Position numbers and translations under genes: made by a program | Notes under the pieces: generated by a model | What the model was told of the DNA's origin: nothing | What the model saw: the letters and a program-made list of their open reading frames with translations, nothing else | Databases searched by the model: none | Shown here: positions 1-9,000 of the stretch, one piece after another | Layout: every line of letters begins with the position of its first letter | Numbering within the stretch: position 1 is the first letter of the stretch | Assembly: GCF_030317205.1 (NCBI RefSeq) | Contig: NZ_JASZYB010000001.1 | Span: 682,001-746,000, forward strand | DNA from: Variovorax sp. J2L1-78 | Lineage (GTDB): Bacteria; Pseudomonadota; Gammaproteobacteria; Burkholderiales; Burkholderiaceae_C | Direction of reading: 5' to 3' | DNA: 64,000 nt

Positions 1-1091
1 CCTTCGGCTACGTGGTGCCCGAGCGCTTCCAGGAAATGGTCGCCCGTGGCCTCGAACTGGGTGAGAACCGCATCCTCGCCGGCATGCATTCGCCGCTCGA
101 CGTGATCGGCGGGCGCATCCAGGGCCATGCGGTGGCGGCGGCCAGCCTGTCCACCGGCGCCAACGCGGCGCGCAAGGCCGCGGCCCGTGCGCAGGCCCAG
201 TCGGTGCTGATGACGGCGGTAGGCGCAACCGATGCCACGGCCCTCAACACCTTCGCGCATTCGCAGGGCACGGACCAGGACCGCTTCGCGGACCACGCCG
301 CCAGCAAGGCGGCCTACCTGCGCCGCATGACCTTCGGCTTCACGCAAGTCGGCGACAAGACCAAACCAGCCGTCGTGCCCAAGGGCGCCGAAGTGCTGCT
401 CGAAACCCGGCTGCCCTACCTCGACGCCGAGCAGCGCCGCGTGGTGCTCAAGACCACCGCGATCGCGTCGGGCTACCCGGCGATGGACGACCCCGAAGGC
501 TGGGGCCGCCTGAACCTGTTCGACGCGGCCGACGGCTACGGCGCGTTCAACGGCGATGTGGTCGTGAAGATGGACGCCAGCCTGGGTGGCTTCCATGCGA
601 TGGACAGCTGGCGCAACGACATCGGCGGCGCCGGCAAGCTGAGCAAGACCGGCACCGGCACGCTGCGCCTGGGCGGCAAGAACAGCTACAGCGGCGGCAC
701 GCAACTGGTCGCCGGTACGCTGCAGGCCGACTCGGCCAGCGCCTTCGGCGTGGGCAACGTCTATGTCGGTGGCGGCACGCTGGTCTGCAATGCCCCGTCT
801 ACGGTGACGATGGCCGGTGCCTACACGCAGCTCGGCGGCAGCACGCTGCAGATGAACATCGGCGGCAACGGCGCCGGCCGCCTGTCGGTCAAGGGCGTGG
901 CGGCCCTGGACGGCACCTTGAACATCACGTTCAAGGCGGGCGCGGCGCCCAGCGTGGGCGACGTGCTCACGGTCGTCAGCAGCGGCGCGCTGATCGGCAA
1001 GTTCAGCGCCATCACGGTGCCGGCCGGGTACAAGGTCACGCCGACCTACACCGCGACCGAGCTGTCGTTGCGCATCGACGCCGCGGTCTGA
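1..1091 (+). CDS. PAP2-type acid phosphatase with autotransporter-style beta-strand repeat tail (5' partial)
   Basis: The reading frame is open at the left edge, so the N-terminus is missing; the stop is at 1089-1091. Near the visible start, an H-S-P-L-D-V-I-G-G stretch following R-I-L-A-G-M matches the third motif of PAP2 phosphatases (catalytic His and Asp, here on the side facing the periplasm). Around 630-830 the protein changes to G-G-A-G-K-L-S-K-T-G-T-G-T-L and Y-S-G-G-T-Q-L-V-A-G-T-L, the passenger-associated transport repeat seen in autotransporters. No beta-barrel translocator follows before the stop. The combination suggests a secreted or periplasmic phosphatase with a beta-helical tail. 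The phosphatase call is good; how the tail is used is unknown. Confidence 0.75.
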   Translation, partial: FGYVVPERFQEMVARGLELGENRILAGMHSPLDVIGGRIQGHAVAAASLSTGANAARKAAARAQAQSVLMTAVGATDATALNTFAHSQGTDQDRFADHAASKAAYLRRMTFGFTQVGDKTKPAVVPKGAEVLLETRLPYLDAEQRRVVLKTTAIASGYPAMDDPEGWGRLNLFDAADGYGAFNGDVVVKMDASLGGFHAMDSWRNDIGGAGKLSKTGTGTLRLGGKNSYSGGTQLVAGTLQADSASAFGVGNVYVGGGTLVCNAPSTVTMAGAYTQLGGSTLQMNIGGNGAGRLSVKGVAALDGTLNITFKAGAAPSVGDVLTVVSSGALIGKFSAITVPAGYKVTPTYTATELSLRIDAAV

Positions 1092-1115
1092 ACATCGCAG
1101 GAAGGCGCCCGGGGA

Positions 1116-2639
1116 TCAGCCCGCCACCGGCGCGACGTCCTCGGCCAGGCGCTCCGGCTTCTTCCTGCGCGCCGCGCGAACGAAGGCGACGACCTGCCAC
1201 ACCGTGACGGCGGTGATCACGCTGAGCAGCGTGGCGCTGATCGGGCGGGTGACGAAGATGCCGAACTCGCCGCGGCTCAGCAGCATCGCGCGGCGGAAGT
1301 TCTCTTCCAGCATCGGGCCCAGGATGAAGCCGAGCATCAGCGGCGCGGCTTCCATGTCGAGCCGCAGGAAGAGGTAGCCGATCAGGCCGAACACGGCCGT
1401 CGTGTAGATGTCGTCCAGGCTGTTGTTGATGCTGTAGGTGCCGATGCAGCAGAAGAACAGGATGGCCGGGAACAGCACCACATACGGGATCTTGAAGACC
1501 GACAGCCAGTAGCGCACCAGCGGCACGTTGAGGATCACCAGGAAGCAGTTGCCGATCCACATGCTGGCCACCAGGCCCCAGAACAGGTCGGGGTGGCTGG
1601 CGATCATGTTCGGGCCGGGCTGGATGCCCTTGACGATGAAGGCCGCCATCATCAGCGCCATCACGGCGTTCTCGGGAATGCCGATGGCCATGAGCGGGAT
1701 GAAGCTGGTGCGGGCGGCGGCTTCGTCGGCGGCGGCCTGGCCGGCCACGCCTTCGATGCAGCCGGTGCCGATCTCATGCTTGTACTTGCTGAAGCGCTTG
1801 TCGGCCGCGTACGCCGCGAACTGGGCGATGGTCGGGCCGCCGCCGGGCAGGATGCCCAGGATCGAGCCGATCACGCTGCCGCGCAGGGCGCTCGGGAGGA
1901 TGCGTTTGAACTCGGGCCAGGTTGGCATGAGCTTGATCTTGCCGTTGAAGGGTGTCAGCACGTTCTTGTTGTCGAGGTTCTTCACCACCTCGGCGATGCC
2001 GAAGCAACCCAGCGCGATGCTGATGAGCCCGACGCCGTCCTGCAGGAAGGCCAGGTTCATCGTGTAGCGCGCCACGCCGCTGTTGACGTCGGTGCCGACC
2101 ATGCCGAGCAGCACGCCGATCATGGCCATCGCCAGGCCGTTGAGCAGGCTGCCGCTGCTCACGAAGCTCACGCAGAAGAAGCCCAGCAGCATCAGCGCGC
2201 AATAGTCCGCCGGACCGAACAGGAAGCCGACCTCGCCCAGCATCGGCGCCATGGTCGCCAGCACGACGATGGCCACCGTGCCGCCGATGAAGCTCGAGAT
2301 GCCGGCGGTGAACAGCGCCAGCCCCGTCTTGCCCTTGAGCGTCATCTGGTAGCCGTCGATGCACGCCACGATGCTGCTGGCGTGCGGGATCTTCATGGTG
2401 ATCGCGCTCACGCTGTCGCCGTATTGCGCGCCGTAGTAGATGCCGGCCAGCATGATGAACGCGCCGCCGGCGGGAATGGAGTAGGTCAGCGGCAGCAGCA
2501 GGCTGATGGTGGAAAGCGGCCCGAGGCCGGGCAGCAGCCCGATCAGGGTACCGACGGTGCAGCCGAGGGCGCAATAGAGCAGGTTCTGCAGCGTGAGTGC
2601 CTGCTCGAACCCGAACGCGAGGTTGTGAAGGAGTTCCAT
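1116..2639 (-). CDS. tctA: Tripartite tricarboxylate transporter large membrane subunit TctA
   Basis: A 507-residue polytopic membrane protein, the normal TctA length. The early G-L-L-P-G-L-G-P motif (about residues 33-40) and the later G-I-L-P-G-G-G-P motif are the paired TctA signatures. It forms the large channel of a secondary carrier for citrate or related carboxylates, working with TctB and a periplasmic TctC. The ATG at 2637-2639 shares one base with the tctB stop (TGATG), so the pair is translationally coupled. The frame stays open upstream through tctB, but that upstream translation is low-complexity and unrelated. Confidence 0.93.
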   Translation of the reverse strand: MELLHNLAFGFEQALTLQNLLYCALGCTVGTLIGLLPGLGPLSTISLLLPLTYSIPAGGAFIMLAGIYYGAQYGDSVSAITMKIPHASSIVACIDGYQMTLKGKTGLALFTAGISSFIGGTVAIVVLATMAPMLGEVGFLFGPADYCALMLLGFFCVSFVSSGSLLNGLAMAMIGVLLGMVGTDVNSGVARYTMNLAFLQDGVGLISIALGCFGIAEVVKNLDNKNVLTPFNGKIKLMPTWPEFKRILPSALRGSVIGSILGILPGGGPTIAQFAAYAADKRFSKYKHEIGTGCIEGVAGQAAADEAAARTSFIPLMAIGIPENAVMALMMAAFIVKGIQPGPNMIASHPDLFWGLVASMWIGNCFLVILNVPLVRYWLSVFKIPYVVLFPAILFFCCIGTYSINNSLDDIYTTAVFGLIGYLFLRLDMEAAPLMLGFILGPMLEENFRRAMLLSRGEFGIFVTRPISATLLSVITAVTVWQVVAFVRAARRKKPERLAEDVAPVAG

Positions 2640-3061
2640 CAGTACAGCGGCAGGCTCAGGCCGAGAAAGTTCTTGAAGGCGAACGCGATCGCGATCAGGC
2701 AGACCGAGATCTTGATGTTGCGAAACACGGAGTAGGAGGTGCCGGCGAAGGTCGAGCAGAACACCAGGAACACGATGCCGAGGATCATGTTGACGTACTC
2801 GGAGATCACCGCGAAGCCCACCAGGCTGGTCAGGATGAGGGCGATGTTCTTGACGTTGTAGTCCACCGGCAGGCGCTCGATGAAGAAGGAACGGCCCGCC
2901 GTGATAAGACCGACCACGAACAGCGCGCAGCTCACCATGAACGGGAACATCCCGGCGCCGGAGTGGCCGAGCGTGCCCAGCTTGTAGTTCAGCGCGACGA
3001 GGCCGAAGAGCAGGGCGAGGGCCATGATGACCACGCCCCGGACGAAGTTGCGGCTGTTCAT
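2639..3061 (-). CDS. tctB: Tripartite tricarboxylate transporter small membrane subunit TctB
   Basis: A 140-residue protein with four hydrophobic segments (starting near residues 7, 40, 75 and 110), the size and topology of TctB. I chose the ATG at 3059-3061, giving M-N-S-R-N-F. Starts further upstream would add an Arg/Pro-rich stretch not expected before a first membrane helix. It is directly coupled to tctA. The substrate-binding protein gene tctC, commonly next to tctB, is absent here, so the carrier must rely on a binding protein encoded elsewhere. Confidence 0.88.
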   Translation of the reverse strand: MNSRNFVRGVVIMALALLFGLVALNYKLGTLGHSGAGMFPFMVSCALFVVGLITAGRSFFIERLPVDYNVKNIALILTSLVGFAVISEYVNMILGIVFLVFCSTFAGTSYSVFRNIKISVCLIAIAFAFKNFLGLSLPLY

Positions 3062-3242
3062 GGCGAGCGCCTTTCGAACGGCGCGTGGGGGAGGCAGTAG
3101 AGGGGCATGCGAGGGTCTCCAGGTGGTTCGGCCCGACCGTCGCCGCGCAGCAGGCGCAGCGATGCTCGGGCGGCGAATCGTAGAAAGCGATGCTTCCAAT
3201 CGGCTTTCGTTGGGTCACCCTGCCCGCAAAATACGTGTTAGT

Positions 3243-3260
3243 CCTTAGCGCCTTCTAAGG
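3243..3260. promoter_or_regulatory. Perfect inverted repeat between tctE and tctB, candidate operator
   Basis: CCTTAG (3243-3248) and CTAAGG (3255-3260) form a perfect 6+6 inverted repeat with a 6-base spacer, in the 206-base gap upstream of tctB. There is no T-tract on either side, which argues against an intrinsic terminator. A binding site for the adjacent response regulator is an inference from position. Confidence 0.4.
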
Positions 3261-3267
3261 GTCATTG

Positions 3268-4500
3268 CTAGGGTGCGGCCAGCGGCAGCTGCACGACGGC
3301 GCGCAGGCCCGGCGGGCGCGTGGGTGCGCCACCGGCGTCGACCGCCGCATCGCCATCGGCGAGCACGATGTCGCCGCCGTTGCGCCGGGCGTAGGCGCGC
3401 GCGATGGCCAGGCCCAGCCCGGCACCGCGCGCGCCGCTGCCGGCGCGGTCGCCGACCTGGCGGAATCGCTCGAACACCTCGGCGCGCCGCGCCGGCGCGA
3501 TGCCGGGGCCGTCGTCGCTCACCTCGGCCCAGGCCATGTCGCCGGTCGTTCCGGCCCGGACCGTGATGTGGCCACCGACGGGCGTGTACACGATGGCGTT
3601 GTGCACGAGGTTCGAGAGCACCTCGTGCAGCTCGGCGGCGTCCGCATGCACCGGCACGGCCTGCACATCGACCCAGCCCAGGTCCTGGTCCTTCTCGTGC
3701 GCCAGCGTGAGGTACTGCAGCGCGACGTCCTTGGTCACGGCGTTGAGGTCCGTCAGGGGCAGCGCCTCGGTCGCAGCGGCGTCATCGGTGGCATGCGCCA
3801 GCGACAGCAGCTGCTCGCACAGCCGCCGGCTGCGCGCGATCTGCGCGACCATGGCCCGCAGCGTGTCGTGCAGCTGCGCGGTGTCGGTCTCGCGCAACGC
3901 GACGCCGGCCTGCGTCATCAGGATGGCCAGCGGCGTGCGCAACTGGTGCGACGCATCGGCCAGGAACTGCGATTGCCGCTCCAGCAGCTGCCGGTAGCCC
4001 GCGACGTTCTGGTTCACCGCATCGACCAGCGGCGCGACCTCGTGCGGCACGCCGCTCGGATCGAGCGGCTCGGGCATCTGGCCATGGCGGTGGACCACGG
4101 AGCGGCGCAGCCGCTCGAGCGGCCGCAGCGACCAGGTGACGCCGAGCCAGACCAGCACCACGACGACCAGCAGCATCCGCACGTCGCGCAGCAGATGCTG
4201 CCGCAGCGACGCGGACTCGGCCTGCTCGCGCTGCGCTGCACCGGCTTCGCGCAGGCGCCGCGCCTCGGCGGTGGCGGCGTCGCGCTGGAGCGTGCCGTTG
4301 GGCGCCAGCGTGGCGCCGAGGCGCCGCGTCTCGGCGCTGTCGAGCAGCGCGCGGTCGTAGGAGGCCTGGGCCAGGCCCTGCAATTCTCGGTAGTCGTTCC
4401 AGCTGTCGAGCGCCAGCAGGCCCAGCACGCAGGGCAGCAGCAGCGCCAGCAGCCGCGCACGGATGCCGAAGCGGGTCGGTTCAGCCAGCGGGTTTGTCAT
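3268..4500 (-). CDS. tctE: Sensor histidine kinase of TctE type
   Basis: A 410-residue membrane histidine kinase with a first membrane helix near residues 12-30, a short periplasmic part, a second helix near 110-125 and a HAMP-like linker. The H-box is S-H-Q-L-R-T-P-L. The ATP-binding domain shows N-L-V-H-N-A (N box), D-D-G-P-G-I (G1), F-E-R-F (F box) and G-A-G-L-G-L-A (G2). The ATG at 4498-4500 (M-T-N-P-L-A) overlaps the regulator gene by 20 bases, which fits a coupled pair. The TctE assignment rests on pairing with a TctD-like regulator beside tctBA; the signal sensed (probably a carboxylate) is inferred. Confidence 0.82.
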   Translation of the reverse strand: MTNPLAEPTRFGIRARLLALLLPCVLGLLALDSWNDYRELQGLAQASYDRALLDSAETRRLGATLAPNGTLQRDAATAEARRLREAGAAQREQAESASLRQHLLRDVRMLLVVVVLVWLGVTWSLRPLERLRRSVVHRHGQMPEPLDPSGVPHEVAPLVDAVNQNVAGYRQLLERQSQFLADASHQLRTPLAILMTQAGVALRETDTAQLHDTLRAMVAQIARSRRLCEQLLSLAHATDDAAATEALPLTDLNAVTKDVALQYLTLAHEKDQDLGWVDVQAVPVHADAAELHEVLSNLVHNAIVYTPVGGHITVRAGTTGDMAWAEVSDDGPGIAPARRAEVFERFRQVGDRAGSGARGAGLGLAIARAYARRNGGDIVLADGDAAVDAGGAPTRPPGLRAVVQLPLAAP

Positions 4501-5167
4501 GCGCGATGCTCTCCAGCATGTAGCCCAGGCCGCGCACGGTGACGATGCGCACGTCGCCACCGTCGAGCTTGCGGCGTAGCCGGTGCAGCACCAGCTCGAT
4601 GGCGTCGGGCCCCGCGTCGCTGTCGGCCGGGAAGACCTTGGCCGACAGCTGTGCCTTCTCCACCGGCGAGCCGCTGCGCGCCAGCAGCACTGACAGCGCG
4701 GCGCTCTCCCGCGGCGTCAGCTGCAGCAGCTGGCCGGCCAGCGTGAAGGCGCGGCTGCCGTTCGTGCGCATCAGCGAGCCGCATTGCAGCGCCGTGTGCG
4801 TGGTCCCGCGGGCGCGCCGCACCAGCGCATCGAGCCGGGCTTCGAGTTCCTCGATGGCGAAGGGCTTGCCCAGGAAATCGTCGGCGCCGGCGTTCAGGCC
4901 GCGCACGCGGTCCTGCACCGAGCCTTCGGCGGTGAGGACCAGCACCGGCGTGCGGTTGCCCGCGGCGCGCAGGTCGACCAGCAGCGCCAAGCCGTGGCGG
5001 TCGGGCAGGCGCAGGTCGAGTACGACCGCGTCGTAGTCGCCGGCGGCCAGCAGCGATTCGGCGGTGGCGGCATCGGGCGCATGGTCGGCGACGAAGCCGC
5101 TCTGCTTGAAGGCCCGCATGAGCCAGGCGGCCATCTCGGCTTCATCTTCGACAAGGAGCAAACGCAT
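4481..5167 (-). CDS. tctD: OmpR-family response regulator of TctD type
   Basis: A 228-residue two-domain regulator. The receiver starts M-R-L-L-L-V-E-D-E with the acidic pair, then D-L-R-L-P-D as the phospho-acceptor Asp region and G-K-P-F with the conserved Lys. The C-terminal winged helix (about residues 130-220) contains V-L-H-R-L-R-R-K-L and V-R-G-L-G-Y-M-L. It is the first gene of the minus-strand tctDE unit, and tctBA is the obvious nearby target. The start ATG at 5165-5167 is the only sensible one for a receiver domain. Confidence 0.87.
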   Translation of the reverse strand: MRLLLVEDEAEMAAWLMRAFKQSGFVADHAPDAATAESLLAAGDYDAVVLDLRLPDRHGLALLVDLRAAGNRTPVLVLTAEGSVQDRVRGLNAGADDFLGKPFAIEELEARLDALVRRARGTTHTALQCGSLMRTNGSRAFTLAGQLLQLTPRESAALSVLLARSGSPVEKAQLSAKVFPADSDAGPDAIELVLHRLRRKLDGGDVRIVTVRGLGYMLESIAHDKPAG

Positions 5168-5206
5168 GCCCGCATCCTAGCGAGGCTCGCGCTGGTCCGC
5201 CCGGCT

Positions 5207-5941
5207 CTAGTTCCGTGGCCGATGCGGCGCCGCGAACCACGCAACCAGTCCGAGAGCCAGCAACGCGGCGCCGAGCCATCGCAGCCAGAGAGGCCACGTC
5301 GGGGCGCGGCGCAGCAGTTCGACCTCGCGCACGAAGATCGTCTCGCAGGCGCCGTTGCCCGTGTCCTCGCGCGTGAGCGAGGTGCCCCGCGTGAAGGCGA
5401 AGCCGGCGTCGTGGCTGTAGCTGGCGAGCTGCCCGCCGATGCGGACCTGGTCGCCCACGCGCAGCCGGCGCAGTTGCCGAGCGATGTGCGGATCCTCGGT
5501 TAGCAGGTGGTTGTTCGACAGCGCGCGGGTGTACTGCGGCTGCCAGGCCGTGTCGTCGCGGCTGCTGTAGTAGCAGACGAACTGCCCGCTGGAGAACGAC
5601 ATCTTCTCGTAGGCGCCGTCGGCCGCGTTGGCGCCCCAGATCATGCACAGGTCGACCACGTTGAGGTGGTCGTTGCTGGCGCGGTGGATCCAGTCCCACC
5701 AGGTGTCGGCGTCATGCCGGCTCACGACCAGTCCGGTGATCTCGTAGTCGGCCACCGGCGCGATGCGGTAGTCGACCTGGCCGGCATGCGCCTGGAAAGC
5801 CGGTGCCGCCACCGCGCGCTGCAACGGTTCGTCGCTCAGCGCTGGCAGCAGCTCGGCCGCGCGCGGCAGGTGGCCGTCGAAGGCGATGCCCAGTGCCAGC
5901 GCCGCGGTGCCGCCGACCAGAAGCAGGCGCGCAAGGCTCAT
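5207..5941 (-). CDS. Membrane-anchored protein of unknown function in the RND efflux operon
   Basis: A 244-residue protein I do not recognise. It has an N-terminal hydrophobic segment (about residues 4-20), an extracytoplasmic middle part with Trp-rich D-T-W-W-D-W-I-H and cysteines in V-D-L-C, F-V-C-Y-Y and G-A-C-E, and a C-terminal membrane helix (about 215-235) followed by a short basic end. The ATG at 5939-5941 overlaps the pump stop by 4 bases, so it is the last gene of the efflux operon and probably acts with the pump or the envelope. The middle part has the look of a small beta-rich domain, but I cannot name it. Confidence 0.7.
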   Translation of the reverse strand: MSLARLLLVGGTAALALGIAFDGHLPRAAELLPALSDEPLQRAVAAPAFQAHAGQVDYRIAPVADYEITGLVVSRHDADTWWDWIHRASNDHLNVVDLCMIWGANAADGAYEKMSFSSGQFVCYYSSRDDTAWQPQYTRALSNNHLLTEDPHIARQLRRLRVGDQVRIGGQLASYSHDAGFAFTRGTSLTREDTGNGACETIFVREVELLRRAPTWPLWLRWLGAALLALGLVAWFAAPHRPRN

Positions 5942-8900
5942 GCCCCGCGCAGCCGGCGCACCGTGCGCCGGATCCACTGCTCGATGTCGTCGATGTAGGT
6001 GAACACCGCCGGCACCACCAGCAGGCTCAGCACCGTCGACGTGATCAGCCCGCCGATCACCGCCATCGCCATCGGCGAGCGGAAGCTCGAGTCGGCCGCG
6101 CCCCAGCCGAAGGCGATCGGTGCCATGCCCGCGCCCATGGCGATGGTGGTCATGATGATCGGCCGTGCGCGCTTATGACAGGCATCGCGCAGCGCGTCCC
6201 AGCGGCTCATGCCGTGGTCGCGGCGCGCGACGATGGCGTATTCGACGAGCAGGATCGAGTTCTTGGTCGCGATGCCCATCAGCATGATCAGCCCGATCAG
6301 CGACGGCATCGACAGCGCCTTCTGCCCGATCAGCAGGCCGACGAAGGCGCCGCCCAGCGCCAGCGGCAGCGCGCACAGGATGGTCACCGGGTGCAGGAAG
6401 TCCTTGAAGAGCAGCACCAGCACGATGTAGATGCACAGCACGCCGGTCAGCATCGCCAGGCCGAAGCTGTTGAACAGCTCGGTCATGACCTCGGCGTCGC
6501 CCACCTCGGCCACGCGAACGCCGGGCGGCAGGTTCTGGATCGACGGCAGCGCCATGGCGGCGGCCTTGGCATCGCCCAGGCCCACGCCCGAGAGCTCGAT
6601 CTCGAAGTTCACGTTGCGCGAGCGGTCGTAGCGGTCGATCACGGCCGGGCCGCCCTCGACCGTGAGCTTGGCAACCTGGCCGAGCATCACCGGCCCGCGG
6701 GCGCTGGGCACCGCCAGGCGTTCGAGCAGCGCCAGGTCCTGTCGTGCCGAGTCTTCCAGCTTCACGACGATCGGCACCTGTCGCTGCGCCAGGTTGAGCT
6801 TGGGCAGCGACTGGTCGTAGTCGCCCAGCGTGGCGACGCGCAGGGTCTCGGCGATGGCCGAGCTGGTCACGCCCAGGTCGGCGGCGCGCGCGAAGTCGGG
6901 CCGCACCGCGATCTCGGGGCGGATCAGGCTGGCGGTCGAGGTGATGTTGCCCAGGCCGGGGATGGTGCGCAGGTCGCGCTCCACGGCGCGCGCCGCGGTG
7001 GTCAGCGCGGCCGGGTCTTCCCCGCTGAGCGACAGGATGTACTTCTCGCCCGAGCCGCCCAGGCCGACCGTGCTGCGCACGCCCGGCAGCGACTCGAGCG
7101 CGGCGCGGATCTCGTTCTCGATCACCTGCTTGCGCGGCCGGTCGCCACGCGGGTCGAGCTTGATGGTGAGCGTGGCCTTGCGCGTCTCGGGCGTGCCGAA
7201 GCTCGCGAACGGATCACCGCCCGCGCTGCCGCCGGCCACGGTGGTGTAGACGCTCTTCACATGGCGGATGGCCATCACGCGGCGGCGCACCTCCTCGGCG
7301 GTGGCCGAGGTCTGCGCCAGCGTCGCACCGGGCGCGAGCGAGATGTAGACCTGCGTTTGCGAGTTGTCGTCGGCCGGGATGAAGCCGGTCTTGAGCAGCG
7401 GGATCATCGCGATCGAGCCGATGAAGAAGAGCGTGGCCATGGCCATGGTCGCGAGCCGGTGCTTCATGCACCACTCGGCCGCGCGCATGTACATCCGCAG
7501 CCAGCCGGGCTCCTTCTCGGCGCCGACGATCGGCTTGAGCAGGTAGGCCGCCATCATCGGCGTGAGCACCCGCGCGACGACCAGCGACGCGAACACCGCG
7601 AGCGACGCGGTCCAGCCGAACTGCTTGAAGAACTTGCCCGCCACGCCGCTCATGAAGGCGGTCGGCAGGAACACGGCGATCAGCGTGAAGGTGGTGGCGA
7701 TCACGGCCAGGCCGATCTCGTCGGCCGCCTCCATCGCCGCGTCGTACGGGCTCTTGCCCATGCGCAGGTGGCGCACGATGTTCTCGACCTCCACGATCGC
7801 GTCGTCGACCAGGATGCCGACCACCAGCGACAGCGCGAGCAGCGAGATGATGTTGATCGAGAAGCCCAGCAGGTGCATGCCGATGAAGGCCGGGATGACC
7901 GACATCGGCAGCGCGACCGCCGAGACGAAGGTGGCGCGCCAGTCGCGCAGGAAGAGCCACACCACGATCACGGCCAGGATCGCGCCTTCGTACAGCAGGT
8001 GCAGCGAGCCGTCGTACTCCTCCTGCACCGGGTCGACGAAGTTGAAGGCTTCGGTCAACTGGATGTCCGGGTGCTGCGTGCGCATCTCGGCCAGTGCTTT
8101 CTGCACCAGGGCGCCGACGGCGACTTCGCTTTCGCCGCGGCTGCGGGCGACCTCGAAGCCGACCACGGTCTTGCCGTCGAGCAAGGCGGTGGCGCGCGGC
8201 TCGGCGATGGTGTCGCTGATGCGCGCCACCTGGTCGAGCCGTATGCGGCGTCCGTCGGACAGCGGGATCTGCATGCTGCGCAGTTCGTCGGCCGACTGGA
8301 CCGTGGCCAGCGTGCGCACGGGCTGCTCGCTGCCCGACAGGTCGAAGCGGCCGCCCGCGCTCTCGGTCTGCACCTGGCGCAACTGGCGCGAGATGTCGGC
8401 GGCGGTGGCGCCCAGCGCCTGCAGCTTGGCCGGGTCGATGTCGACATGCACCTGGCGCGTCACGCCGCCCACGCGGTTGACCGCGCCCACGCCGGGCAGC
8501 GCCAGCAGCTTCTTGGTCACGTCGTTGTCGACGAACCAGCTGAGCGCTTCCGCGTCCATGCGGCTGGACGAAATGGTGAAGGCCAGCACCGGCTGCGCTG
8601 CGAAGTCCAGCTTGGTGACGACCGGGTCGCGCACATCGGCCGGCAGGTCGGCCCGCACGCGCTGCACGGCCGAGCGCACGTCGTCGACCGCTTCCTGCAC
8701 CGGCTTCTCGAGGCGGAACTCGATGATCAGCGTGGCCGCACCGTCCTGCACCTTGGTCGTGATGTGCTTGAGGCCCTGGATGGTGGCGATGGAGTTCTCG
8801 AGCTTGCGCGCGACATCCGTTTCCAGCTGCGACGGTGCCGCGCCCGGCAGCGCTGCCGACACGGTCACGGTCGGCAGGTCGATGTCCGGAAAGTTCTGCA

Positions 8901-9000
8901 CCTTCATCGCGTTGAAGGACAGCAGCCCCCCGAAGGTGAGCAGCACGAACAGCATCACGGCCGGAATCGGGTTCCGGATGGACCAGGCGGAAACGTTCAT
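5938..9000 (-). CDS. RND multidrug/solute efflux permease
   Basis: A 1020-residue inner-membrane proton-driven pump of the AcrB/MexB superfamily. It opens with a first membrane helix containing R-N-P-I-P-A-V-M-L, followed by F-P-D-I-D-L-P-T-V-T-V, the usual start of the first periplasmic porter domain. Later it has the central helices with G-I-L-V-D-D-A-I-V-E-V-E-N and, near the end, G-I-A-T-K-N-S-I-L-L-V-E-Y. It is fed by the fusion protein just upstream (ATGA overlap at 8997-9000). The substrate cannot be read from the sequence. Confidence 0.95.
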   Translation of the reverse strand: MNVSAWSIRNPIPAVMLFVLLTFGGLLSFNAMKVQNFPDIDLPTVTVSAALPGAAPSQLETDVARKLENSIATIQGLKHITTKVQDGAATLIIEFRLEKPVQEAVDDVRSAVQRVRADLPADVRDPVVTKLDFAAQPVLAFTISSSRMDAEALSWFVDNDVTKKLLALPGVGAVNRVGGVTRQVHVDIDPAKLQALGATAADISRQLRQVQTESAGGRFDLSGSEQPVRTLATVQSADELRSMQIPLSDGRRIRLDQVARISDTIAEPRATALLDGKTVVGFEVARSRGESEVAVGALVQKALAEMRTQHPDIQLTEAFNFVDPVQEEYDGSLHLLYEGAILAVIVVWLFLRDWRATFVSAVALPMSVIPAFIGMHLLGFSINIISLLALSLVVGILVDDAIVEVENIVRHLRMGKSPYDAAMEAADEIGLAVIATTFTLIAVFLPTAFMSGVAGKFFKQFGWTASLAVFASLVVARVLTPMMAAYLLKPIVGAEKEPGWLRMYMRAAEWCMKHRLATMAMATLFFIGSIAMIPLLKTGFIPADDNSQTQVYISLAPGATLAQTSATAEEVRRRVMAIRHVKSVYTTVAGGSAGGDPFASFGTPETRKATLTIKLDPRGDRPRKQVIENEIRAALESLPGVRSTVGLGGSGEKYILSLSGEDPAALTTAARAVERDLRTIPGLGNITSTASLIRPEIAVRPDFARAADLGVTSSAIAETLRVATLGDYDQSLPKLNLAQRQVPIVVKLEDSARQDLALLERLAVPSARGPVMLGQVAKLTVEGGPAVIDRYDRSRNVNFEIELSGVGLGDAKAAAMALPSIQNLPPGVRVAEVGDAEVMTELFNSFGLAMLTGVLCIYIVLVLLFKDFLHPVTILCALPLALGGAFVGLLIGQKALSMPSLIGLIMLMGIATKNSILLVEYAIVARRDHGMSRWDALRDACHKRARPIIMTTIAMGAGMAPIAFGWGAADSSFRSPMAMAVIGGLITSTVLSLLVVPAVFTYIDDIEQWIRRTVRRLRGA

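Noticed and set aside
1116..3218. A single 700-residue open frame that would fuse TctB-region sequence to TctA
   Set aside because: The part upstream of 2639 is an out-of-frame reading of tctB. TctB and TctA each have proper starts and family lengths.
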